Shown: in pieces, positions 10,761-18,962 of the stretch
How the letters are laid out: the number at the start of each line of letters is the position of its first letter
Position numbering within the stretch: position 1 is the first letter of the stretch
From: Aurantiochytrium sp. KH105
Taxonomy: Eukaryota; Sar; Bigyra; Thraustochytrida; Thraustochytriidae
Assembly (NCBI GenBank): GCA_003116975.1
Contig: BGKB01000025.1
Coordinates: 62,001 to 126,000, forward strand
DNA length: 64,000 bases
Direction: 5' to 3'
Notes under the pieces: model-generated
What the model was told of the DNA's origin: nothing
What the model saw: the letters and a program-made list of their open reading frames with translations, nothing else
Databases searched by the model: none
Made by a program: the position numbers and the translations under genes

Positions 10761-13700
10761 TCATGAGAGTTCAAAGCCCGAAGCGCTTTTGATCGCGATG
10801 AAAATCTTTTCACGGAGAACAGCCTTGCTCGAGTACTCGGGGAGTTTAAAGTAGTTCACGCAGGTGCTCGCGGTCGGAAGGCGTTCGTCGTCGTTCTCAA
10901 TGGGGACGCGCCCGATGCAGAGTGAAGGCTTGAGCGATCTAAAACCTTGCAGCGGCGGTTTGCTGCACGAGGTGATGAAGCGAAGCAAGAGACCACGCTC
11001 CTCCTTGTCCATCTCTTCCACGATTGCCCAAAAGTCTTGAATGAATGGTTGCGAAGCGTGATAGCCATTGCTGTACGCGCAAGCAGCTCGCATCTCAGCG
11101 ACGCTAAAGCCCTCATCCGAGCCACCAATCACGAGCTGCAGCTCACGAGGCTTGAACATCTGGATCCACTTTTCCGAGATCATTGAGGTGAAACCGCTCA
11201 GAAATGCCATGGTCTGTGGACGAAACTCCTCGTTCAGACGATAGCTCGAAAGACGCAGGACATACTGGAGGTAGTTGGCCTTGCTGACCTCGATGCGCGA
11301 CCCATTGGGAATCAAGTCGACTTCCTCCGAGACGCCATTTCGCGTCGAGACAGTGCTAAACGTCAAACCCACGCTCGCGGGGTCTGCCAGTGACTTGAGA
11401 TGAATCACATTGCGATAAATCTCGGGATCAAGGCTCTGGAGATCGTGGAGGTGGTTGCGGCGGCCCAAGATCGAGTTCAGAAAAAACGGCGCCAGACTCA
11501 GTTCCAAGAGAATGCCCTCGTAGATGGCCTTGCCGAGCATGACACCAATAAACTCGTACTGCCGCAGCTTATCAGGCGCCGCGCAGGCGCGGTCAGGGTT
11601 CGGGTAAATTTCTTGGTTCGCTGTCGCCTTCCAAAGACCATTGTCGAGGTCAAAGGCTTCGTTCATAAGATCCAACATGAACTCTTTGAAAAGACCACCG
11701 CCGTCGATACCCCTCTCGTCGAGGCCCTGTTGATTCTTAAAGACGACCTGGATGCGGCCCTTGAAAGGGCCCTTGCCCCCGAGGGTCTCCAAGGCGTCTT
11801 GATACACGCTACCGCGATGCACCGTGATCCGCGTAAAGTTACTGTGCATGCGTCGCGACACCACAGAGCGGCGATCGTTGGAGAGGTAGTGCGAGAACAC
11901 GCGCGTGCGTTGGTCAAAAGGGACCGTCTCTGGTAATGTACGCAAGACTTGCTTGACACGTTCCGAGGCGTTCTCAGGCGTGATGCCAGCCTTGGCGGCA
12001 CTTGCTCCATCCTCATCAGAGTCGCTGTCCCCGCTCTCATCACCAGAATCTGATTCGTCGTTCTCGAGACCATCATCGAGACTCATTGTGCCGCCAGAAG
12101 CATGACCAAGCACTTCAGCACGGGGCAGTCCTGAACGCTGTCCAAACCATGGCCGGGCACCGTTCTGAAGTGGCATGCGTCTCCGGCCGGCCCGATTCCG
12201 CGGTGCCTCGCGCGTCGAAGGGGACATCACGGAAATGCCGAGTTCGTCCTCGCGAATGCTGGGGAAAAGCCATCGGGCATCGTCCATGATGGGATGTCTG
12301 CAGTGACGCTCAAAAAGCTGGTCATAGAGCTCGGCGCCTTTGAAGAGAAGCTCCTCGGGAAAGTCTCGGAAACGCGAAGTGGTCGAGCCCTTTTGCAGCC
12401 AGAATCCCTCATAGAGGACGTTCTTGAGGAAAAGAGCAATCCTCTGAAGAAGATCCACCGAGAGCGGTGTTCCCTTGATAAAGATCTCTTCGTCGTCCAG
12501 AGCAGGCAGCAGTTGGCAGGTGACAGCGCAGGTAAAGGTCAAGGTGCTGCACACCTCGTCAAAGGAGAAGTTTCGGAAAATCTCCGGGTTCATCTCGCCG
12601 TTGTCGTACAGAAAATCGACGAAGAGAAGCCAAAGCATGCGCACGATGGATCGCTTGTGCGACGTAAAGGCCACCGCGCCCGTGACCACGCCCGAGGCGC
12701 TCAAGACGTCAAGTGATCGCGCACTACCCTGGCTGGATGCACCCCCGCCCTGCGGTGGCGTTGTCCATTTACGACGAATAATCTCGTACGCAGAACAGAT
12801 AGCAAGGGCAAGATCGAGCTTGGGATTCGGCTCGAGAACTGCGTAGAGCTCATCCGTCACCTTGGTGGGGGAGCGAAACTGCCGTAGCTCGGGCACCGTC
12901 TCGAGAATGTGGGCGTTGCTGCGCGTGCTGGACAGCATCGAGCGGACAGCGCGCCAGTACACGGCCCGGATGTCCTGACGATCAGAGCTGTCTTCTGCAC
13001 TAGCCCGCGTGATGCGAATCACATTGGCAAGAATGAGCGCCGAGTCCTTTGACGCAGAGGACGCCAGATCGCCCATGCGGCGCAAAGATGCCGCCCAGGC
13101 ACTTGCCGAGAATCGCGTGAGCAGAATCTCATCCATTCCCAAAGCCTGCAGCTGGGCTTCTTCCACGCAAAGGACTGCACAGGCGAAGTCGTGCATGACC
13201 AGATCCGTGTCCTTGAGTGTCTCCACTTCAAGGTCGTCCATTTCGCTGTCGTCGATCTCTGTCTCGTCAGCATTCGCAACAAAGTCTGCCACGGCAACCG
13301 AGAGCATTTGCACAAGGGAGAGCTCATCGACGCACTTTTCGATGCCGTCAAGCTTGATCAGCCCCCGCAAAATCGAAGGAATGGATGCACAGTATCGGCG
13401 CGAAGGTTGCGTAGGATTGATAAAGGCAGTTCGAAGAGAGCGGAACTTGTCGCCCTCGAGCAAGTGCGTGAGTGCACTCGCGAGAGCGCTGATGAGATCC
13501 TCCTTGCTGAATACCCCTCCTCGATTTGTGGAACGCGAGAGGGTACCATAGAGGGCGTCTTGTAAGACGTCGAGAAGAATCGCAGACAGAACAGGAATGC
13601 GTACGTCTGACAGCTCGTCCTTGCTGATGGCGTCCACGAGCCATAGACAATAGTAGCACATGCTGTCCACGTCAATGCTTTGGTCCGGGCGCTGCTTGTC

Positions 13701-14030
13701 GTAGCTGAAGATGAGAAACCGCGACAGCTCAGGCACAGCCTTTGCGAGTTTCCTGCTGCTGCTACTAGACGATCTCTTGGATGAAGTTTCCGCGAGGTCA
13801 TGGATATGGCGCGTCCAGTTGGCAGCGGCCTGGCGTCTGGCCTCTTGGCGAACGAGGAACGAGAAACCTACGCGAGTCAAGGTGGACCCCGCAGTCTCTT
13901 CAAGTTTCTCGCGCCTGCGTCTCTCGCGGTCGCGCTTGATGCGCTCTTTCACCTCGTTGCGGCTCTCCTCGCGGGCGCTCTTGCCGCGCATGGACACCTG
14001 GCGACTCGATTTGAACGAGCCATCCCACAT
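10761..14030 (-). CDS. UBE3C: HECT-type E3 ubiquitin ligase, UBE3C/HUL5/UPL6-like
   Basis: 1089 aa, single exon. The N-terminus (MWDGSFKSSRQVSMRGKSA, then a basic helix rich in R/E/K and an IQ-like segment) is the signature start of the UBE3C group. The middle is helical. An acidic Ser/Asp/Glu tract at about 11985-12080 precedes the HECT domain, which occupies about the last 370 residues: QVVFKNQQGLDERGIDGGG, then EFIGVMLGKAIYEG, then the C-lobe LPTASTCVNYFKLPEYSS with catalytic Cys1057 (codon 10860-10862), and the terminus GFELS. Family members extend ubiquitin chains on proteasome-bound substrates. The ATG at 14028-14030 fits the conserved N-terminus. Its promoter faces the DUF1749 gene. 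Confidence 0.93.
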   Translation of the reverse strand: MWDGSFKSSRQVSMRGKSAREESRNEVKERIKRDRERRRREKLEETAGSTLTRVGFSFLVRQEARRQAAANWTRHIHDLAETSSKRSSSSSSRKLAKAVPELSRFLIFSYDKQRPDQSIDVDSMCYYCLWLVDAISKDELSDVRIPVLSAILLDVLQDALYGTLSRSTNRGGVFSKEDLISALASALTHLLEGDKFRSLRTAFINPTQPSRRYCASIPSILRGLIKLDGIEKCVDELSLVQMLSVAVADFVANADETEIDDSEMDDLEVETLKDTDLVMHDFACAVLCVEEAQLQALGMDEILLTRFSASAWAASLRRMGDLASSASKDSALILANVIRITRASAEDSSDRQDIRAVYWRAVRSMLSSTRSNAHILETVPELRQFRSPTKVTDELYAVLEPNPKLDLALAICSAYEIIRRKWTTPPQGGGASSQGSARSLDVLSASGVVTGAVAFTSHKRSIVRMLWLLFVDFLYDNGEMNPEIFRNFSFDEVCSTLTFTCAVTCQLLPALDDEEIFIKGTPLSVDLLQRIALFLKNVLYEGFWLQKGSTTSRFRDFPEELLFKGAELYDQLFERHCRHPIMDDARWLFPSIREDELGISVMSPSTREAPRNRAGRRRMPLQNGARPWFGQRSGLPRAEVLGHASGGTMSLDDGLENDESDSGDESGDSDSDEDGASAAKAGITPENASERVKQVLRTLPETVPFDQRTRVFSHYLSNDRRSVVSRRMHSNFTRITVHRGSVYQDALETLGGKGPFKGRIQVVFKNQQGLDERGIDGGGLFKEFMLDLMNEAFDLDNGLWKATANQEIYPNPDRACAAPDKLRQYEFIGVMLGKAIYEGILLELSLAPFFLNSILGRRNHLHDLQSLDPEIYRNVIHLKSLADPASVGLTFSTVSTRNGVSEEVDLIPNGSRIEVSKANYLQYVLRLSSYRLNEEFRPQTMAFLSGFTSMISEKWIQMFKPRELQLVIGGSDEGFSVAEMRAACAYSNGYHASQPFIQDFWAIVEEMDKEERGLLLRFITSCSKPPLQGFRSLKPSLCIGRVPIENDDERLPTASTCVNYFKLPEYSSKAVLREKIFIAIKSASGFELS

Positions 14031-14340
14031 GGTCGCGGCTTCCTCTCACGCTCGCGCGCGCAGACGCGTGGCCGCGCCGCCGACCTGCTGGGGCGCGCGC
14101 GGGCCTGGCAGACCCCTCGCCTCCGCTCCGCACTCGCGCGCCGCGCGTTTTCGCAGCTCGAGATCTGCCCGCGCGAAGGAAACTCGCCGAAGATCGATCC
14201 TCGCCTCGAGAGCGCCGCGCGAGGGCTGCCAGCCTGCACGCCGGCGGCGGCGCGGGCGCAGCTGCGCGGGGCCGGCCGGTCGCGAGTGGTCCGCGGCGAG
14301 CCGAAGCACGCCAACGCAGACCGGGTTTTGCTCGCAGTTT

Positions 14341-14391
14341 GTTGCTTGCGTGCTTGCTTGCAGCTTGCTTGCAGCTTGCTTGCTTGCTTGT
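14341..14391 (+). repeat. GCTTGC/GCTT low-complexity array
   Basis: Repeated GCTT units interrupted by CAGCTT. Confidence 0.8.
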
Positions 14392-14620
14392 TTCAACTTA
14401 GAGTGCCGCGGATCTCGCGCTCTCTCTCTCTCTCTCTGCGAGCAAAGACGAGCAAAGAAGGAGCAGCAAAGCGCTTTCTCGAGCACAAGCTCGAGCGCGA
14501 GAACCTGGCGAGGACCCTGCGGCTTCTGGGCCCACGCAGGCGGTGCAGGAGAGCCCGCGCGGCAGCCTCCGCGGGCCCGGCTCAAGACAAGACTGCACGC
14601 ACTCGTGGACGAACCTCGGG

Positions 14621-14671
14621 CTTGGCTTGGCTTGGCTTGGCTTGGCTTGGCTCGGCTGGGCTTGGCTTGGC
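14621..14671 (+). repeat. CTTGG pentanucleotide array
   Basis: About ten CTTGG units with two interruptions, 100-150 bases before the DUF1749 start codon. Confidence 0.9.
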
Positions 14672-14770
14672 GTCGGTGCCAAAACCGATCGCGACGACGT
14701 TGCCGAGACGCTCAGCGTCTCCGAGCGAGCGAGCAGAGTGTAAGCTGTCGTTGACGGCAGGAGGGAGACG

Positions 14771-15877
14771 ATGCTTGAGGGGAGACTGCTCGAGTACTGG
14801 CCGGCCAAAAGGCTGGTCGCCTTTGAGAGCGGGACGTGTGGCGCGCCTCGCGTGATCATCATGCTGGGCGGACTCACTGACGGCCTCTTGCCAACGCCGT
14901 ACACGCGGCTTCTCGACGAGGCAGCCAAGGAAACTGGACTTGCGCTCGTGCAGCCCGTGCTGCGAACCTCGTACAGCCAATTTGGTACAGGCACTTTGCA
15001 GCACGATTTGGACGATCTCTGTCACCTTGTGACGACGCTCATTGAAGACCCGGAGCGCGCGCGGCATGGCCCTCTTGAGGTCGCCTTCGTCGGACACTCG
15101 ACGGGTTGCCAAATGATATGCACCTTTACACGCGACGCGCCCGAGGCTTTGCGCAAGGCTGTCAAAGCTGTGGCTTTGCAAGCCCCAGTTTCGGATCGTG
15201 AGGGACTCACGATGGAGATGGACCCGCAGCGTCTTCGAAAGCTGTGCGAGGACGCACAGCAAGCAATGGCCGAAGGAAACCCGAAGAAAATTGTGACAAC
15301 GCTATGGGGTCGCGCTCCGATGATGGCGAGACGGTGCGTGGACCTTTTTATCAAGGGCGGCGCAGATGATTTCTTCAGTTCCGACTTTACGGATAACGAG
15401 CTTGCGCAAAAGCTAGGGCATCTCGCACCCTTTAAAACGCTTCTCGCGATCTCATTGGATGATGAGTTTGTTCCTGACGACACGTATCCGGGTCTCGGGG
15501 TCCGTCTTCAAGCAGCAATTCCGGGCAGCGAACTGCTGGTGATCGAGGATGCTGATCATGCCCTCTCGCGACCGGCCGGTGCTGGACCTCAGTTTGTCGA
15601 AGCTGTCATGTCCCTTATAAATGAGGCGTTCACCGAGGGCGGCAGCAGTGGCGGCGACGGTGGCGATGGACCGAGCAAGAAAGTGAACCAAAGTGGAAGC
15701 GAGTCGTCCGCCACGGTTGGAGCTGAAGGCGCTTCTACGCTCGAGCAGCTCGAGGGCGCTGGCAAGTCGTTGGCGTCTTGGGCTTCATCGCTGGCGCGGT
15801 CAGTCAACCTGTCTGGAAATCCGGGCGTTGAAGCCGAAACAACGTCTGGCGACATCGAAGCGCGGCCAAGCCTGTAA
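14771..15877 (+). CDS. DUF1749 (UPF0613) alpha/beta-hydrolase family protein
   Basis: 368 aa if unspliced. The alpha/beta-hydrolase fold is visible: strand PRVIIMLGGLTDGL, then QPVLRTSYSQFGTGTLQHD, nucleophile elbow FVGHSTGCQ (Ser110), acid in ISLDDEFVP (Asp230/231) and His263 in EDADHALSRPAG. This order and the tandem G-S-G-T region fit the DUF1749 family of fungi, plants and protists, whose substrate is unknown. The last ~80 residues are Ser/Gly-rich and disordered. The stop TAA (15875-15877) lies inside a perfect donor GTAAGT at 15874. The next 58 bases are AG-free, with CTAAT and a T-run, ending in AG at 15936-15937. If spliced, exon 2 is 15938-15962, the stop is TAA at 15960-15962, the C-terminus is RSIAEEV and the protein has 375 aa. 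I consider this spliced form likely but unproven. Confidence 0.87.
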   Translation: MLEGRLLEYWPAKRLVAFESGTCGAPRVIIMLGGLTDGLLPTPYTRLLDEAAKETGLALVQPVLRTSYSQFGTGTLQHDLDDLCHLVTTLIEDPERARHGPLEVAFVGHSTGCQMICTFTRDAPEALRKAVKAVALQAPVSDREGLTMEMDPQRLRKLCEDAQQAMAEGNPKKIVTTLWGRAPMMARRCVDLFIKGGADDFFSSDFTDNELAQKLGHLAPFKTLLAISLDDEFVPDDTYPGLGVRLQAAIPGSELLVIEDADHALSRPAGAGPQFVEAVMSLINEAFTEGGSSGGDGGDGPSKKVNQSGSESSATVGAEGASTLEQLEGAGKSLASWASSLARSVNLSGNPGVEAETTSGDIEARPSL

Positions 15878-15962
15878 GTATCGTTCTACTATTTCTCTAA
15901 TGTTTTTTTCTCAAATATGAAAACCAACCACCCAAAGAAGATCCATTGCGGAGGAGGTGTAA

Positions 15963-16469
15963 GCCCCAGTTCTCGAGTTAGATCACCCTGTGGTGAGAAA
16001 AATTGATCACCTTGTGGTGAGAAAAATTGATCTTGAGCTTTTCGTTGATCCTAAGGCGGCGAGGTCTGGCATGTTGTAATTCATTGAAAAAATACCTTTC
16101 TCCTTTTCCCTTTTTTCCAAAATTTTTGATTACACGTTACCTAGAAACGATAAAAGCTTCTCCAAGTCGCGCATCTATCAGACCGAACAAACCTCCCAAG
16201 AGGGTGTGGGTCACCGCTGCCTGCGTTGGCCGACCACTCGCAAATCAGTGAGAAGGCCATTCAAGCCCAAAAGCCCAAGCTGCCGCGAAAAAACCAAACA
16301 TATCAAAACTAAAGGCAGAAGCGAGCAGAAGTCAAAAACAGCGCACGCGGAGCGCAGCGCGGTGGCCAGGAAGGAAAGGAGAAAGGTCGCGCTGGGGACG
16401 ACCGCGTAGCGCGGTGCGGCGCCACGCGCGCGGTGTAGCGAAAGTCTGCTTTACTGGAAGAGGGCAAGA
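15963..16469. other. Intergenic region, AT-richer than its surroundings
   Basis: Noncoding. Begins with the twin hairpins at 15981-16028, then T-rich sequence to about 16150. Probably the 3' flank of the hydrolase and the promoter of the next gene. Confidence 0.5.
15981..16028 (+). repeat. Tandem pair of 24-bp stem-loop repeats
   Basis: Two adjacent 24-bp copies (15981-16004 and 16005-16028) that differ at one base. Each contains a perfect inverted repeat TCACC-(C/T)TGT-GGTGA (5-bp stem, 4-base loop) followed by GAAAAATT. It lies about 105 bases after the hydrolase stop (or just after the alternative stop at 15962), probably in the 3' UTR. Confidence 0.9.
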
Positions 16470-17571
16470 ATGCCGCGAAGAAGAGGCGCCAAGGCGCCAC
16501 CACCAAAAACTGGGATCATGCGGCTGTTCGTGGTGCCCGAGACACGGTACGTGTGAATGAAGAAGAGCAGATCGAAAGGACAACGTGCGATAGGACAGGA
16601 CGCGGCCGGTGTCCCTGGATAGGCGCAAAAGACGCTGACTGACGTGGTTCGTCTCTTGTCTAACTTTCTTTCTACTTTTCTCCTGTACGCCAAATGCAAT
16701 CGAATGGAATGTTATGGAGCACGCCTCTTGCGCTCAACTCAACTCAACACAGCACACTTGGATTCCACTACCACTTTTGGCATTTCATGGGTGCTCTCGT
16801 GCCACCCTTTATTTTGTATTTGGTGTCCTTGAAGCTACGAAAGCAGATGGAGTACGTTTTGCTAGAGAGAGGCGTTCCTTCGGCTGCCACTCCGATGAAA
16901 GATATCCACTGACACACAACCATTGCGTGCCTTTGCATTGATTTGATTGTGTGGACCAAAGAGAATCCGACTTTCAGGTGCATATCAAGGAGGATAACTT
17001 TGTGAACAGTGCCAAAACACGGAGCATTGAAGAGGTCGAAGAAGCTGCCAAGGGATCAGCACAAGGCGTGCGAGAGCAAGGAGAACTTGTGAATAAGGTA
17101 ATGGCAGCCAAGATCGAAGAATTGGAAAAAGTGCTGAAAGGGCTGGAGTCTCGCCTGGAATCGTCAGAGCGCATAAAACGATGCGCGACACCAGTTCTCA
17201 AAGAACGCTCCATGCGAATTTTCCAGCTCGCCGATGCAAGCGTCTCTGAACATCAAGAGGTTGACGAGGTTCACGACACGGACAAGAAGGTTGATGCTCA
17301 GATGATTCACAGTCTTTTGCCTCCTCAAAAGGTACACCATCCTTTGCCGTCCCAAGTCATTGACTCGAGCGTTAGTAGTGCTCCCGCCGATGCTTCAAGC
17401 TCTGTGGAGAGTGCGCATAAAATTCAAGGTGACGCTGATGCATCAATAACACCAACTACAGATGCTCCTTTGCACGGACCCTGGAGCTTAGTTCAACCGA
17501 GCGCCGATATTCGCGCCGGAGGTGCGGCCGCTGTATCACTTTGGGGCCACCTTCGTTCATGGATCTCATGA
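16470..17571 (+). CDS. Predicted single-pass membrane protein with coiled coil (three exons)
   Basis: Not recognised; built from splice signals. Proposed exons are 16470-16546, 16753-16851 and 16962-17571. Donors are GTACGT at both introns. The first acceptor is CACAG at 16752, or in phase AG at 16719, which adds 11 codons. The second acceptor AG at 16960-16961 ends a 58-base AG-free stretch. The result is 261 aa (or 272). The 3' reading frame has no ATG before 17101, so an upstream exon is needed. The N-terminus is basic (MPRRRGAKAPPPK), then a hydrophobic segment FMGALVPPFILYLVSL, then KLRKQM. A coiled coil follows (EEVEEAAKG to KGLESRLESSERI). The tail is Ser/Pro/His-rich and ends in LRSWIS. 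Base composition is less GC-rich than the neighbours. The function is unknown; a small N-terminally anchored membrane adaptor is only a guess. Confidence 0.45.
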
Positions 17572-18108
17572 CCGTCAACATAGTCTGATTCGAAAGAAAA
17601 CCTCCTTTGCCCTGCCCTGCCCTGCCCTCCCCTGCCTGCTTTGCCTGCACTGCGTGCCTGCTTTCACTGTCAGTGCCTGCGCGTCCTGTCCCGCGTCCCG
17701 CTCGTCGTTCCAACGTGGGTCACTAACGTGCATTTCCCCCGTCCATCCGGGCCAGCGAGCCTCAGGCTTGCACCCTCGAATGTGCGCGCCTGCCCCCGCC
17801 GCGGGGCACCGGAGGACTCTTTGACCAGCGCGTGCAGTAGTGCCACACTAGGAAGTACGATAGGACTGCTGAGGCCGGCGCGCGGCCCCATGTGTGAAAA
17901 ACCTCCCTCCTTCCCTCCCTCCCTGCCTCCTTCCTTGCCTGCTCCCTCGCCGTCGACACGGCCCGAAGCACGCGCCGCTTCCACGCCCGCTCGCGAGCCT
18001 GCCGCCAGCAGAGACGGAGAGACAGAGACCGGCCGCTCGTGTCGCTCCTCGATTCCCTCGCTCGCGAGCGCGGGCCAGCAGCTTCTCCATCGCTTTACGT
18101 CTCTCTCT

Positions 18109-18131
18109 CTGTCTGTCTGTCTGTCTGTCTT
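18109..18131 (+). repeat. GTCT tetranucleotide array
   Basis: About five GTCT units following a CT run. Confidence 0.85.
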
Positions 18132-18489
18132 TACTTTCTGTCCGCGGGCCGTGCGTCTTGCGCTCGCTCGGCATCGTCTCGCCCGGCCGGTCGAACCTGA
18201 ACGGCGGGCGCTGGCCGGTGGCTGGCCGGCTGGCTGGCCGGCCGACTTGCACTCGCGGCCTCACCTCCCTCCGGCGCGTCGTGCGTCGAGCGCAGAGCCT
18301 GCACGCCTCGGGCAGCCTTTGCCTTCGACTTCAAGTCGCCTCGCCTCGCGTGTGCTAATCAGTATAAGACGTAAATCATAAAAAGAAGAAGAAAAAGGCA
18401 GCGTCGCTGCCGAGTCTCGCAGTGCGCGCGCCTCACACCGCGGCGGGCACGGACTCGCAGGGTGCTCCCCCCGGGTGCACGCGCCTTTG

Positions 18490-18600
18490 CCCCCTTGCGC
18501 GGCGCGCATTGTCCACTTGCGCGGCGCGCCGGAAGTGGGCGAGAGCCAGGTTTGCGGACTTGCGGCGCCCGGATAGGCCTGTTGCGGCGCGCCCCGGAAG
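18490..18600 (+). promoter_or_regulatory. Cluster of CTTGCGCGGCGC-like motifs upstream of myosin B
   Basis: CTTGCGCGGCGCGC occurs twice, about 23 bases apart (18493-18506 and 18517-18530). Shorter variants CTTGCGGCGCC and GTTGCGGCGCGCC follow at about 18559 and 18581. A regulatory role is inferred only from repetition and position, about 370-470 bases before the start codon. Confidence 0.35.
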
Positions 18601-18962
18601 AGAGAGGGGCGCCGAGGAGCGGGCGGAGCGGCGCGGCAAACAAACTCCCTTCCCTTGCCTTGCCTCCCTTCCCCGCCACGGTCGATCTCTCGCGCCGCGC
18701 GGAGCGACGGGAGACGACGTGACGGGCGCCGGCGAGGTCGAGGTCGAGCGCGAGCGCGAGCGCGATAGCGAGGCCGCGTCTGTGCGGCTTCGCGAGGAGG
18801 CGCGAGCGCGGAGGCCGCGCATTGCTTGACGCAGTACAGTCATACTACGTACATACTACATACAGCGCGGCGCGTGCAGCGCGTGCAGCGCGTGCAGCAG
18901 CAGAACGCTGATACCTTGACGGCGGCGGCGGCGGCAGCGACGAGGACGACGTCCGCGGCGCC

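Larger units (their letters stand above)
14031..14770. other. Divergent promoter region, HECT ligase / DUF1749 hydrolase
   Basis: No supported gene. Contains TTGC-type repeats (about 14341-14391), a CT run (about 14419-14437) and a CTTGG array (14621-14671). Confidence 0.55.
17572..18962. other. Intergenic region upstream of myosin B, repeat-rich
   Basis: No supported gene. Contains CCTGC repeats (about 17601-17645), CCTCC/CCTTCC tracts (about 17906-17945), a GTCT array (18109-18131), GGCTGGCC repeats (about 18218-18245) and several copies of CTTGCG(C)GGCGC between 18490 and 18600. All are on the promoter side of myosin B. Confidence 0.55.

Noticed and set aside
16951..17571. Coding start at the GTG at 16951
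   Set aside because: GTG is not a normal eukaryotic start and the upstream exon model explains the open 5' end. The same applies to the non-ATG openings at 7332, 19393, 26965, 29740, 35172, 41870, 46495, 50758 and 52902.
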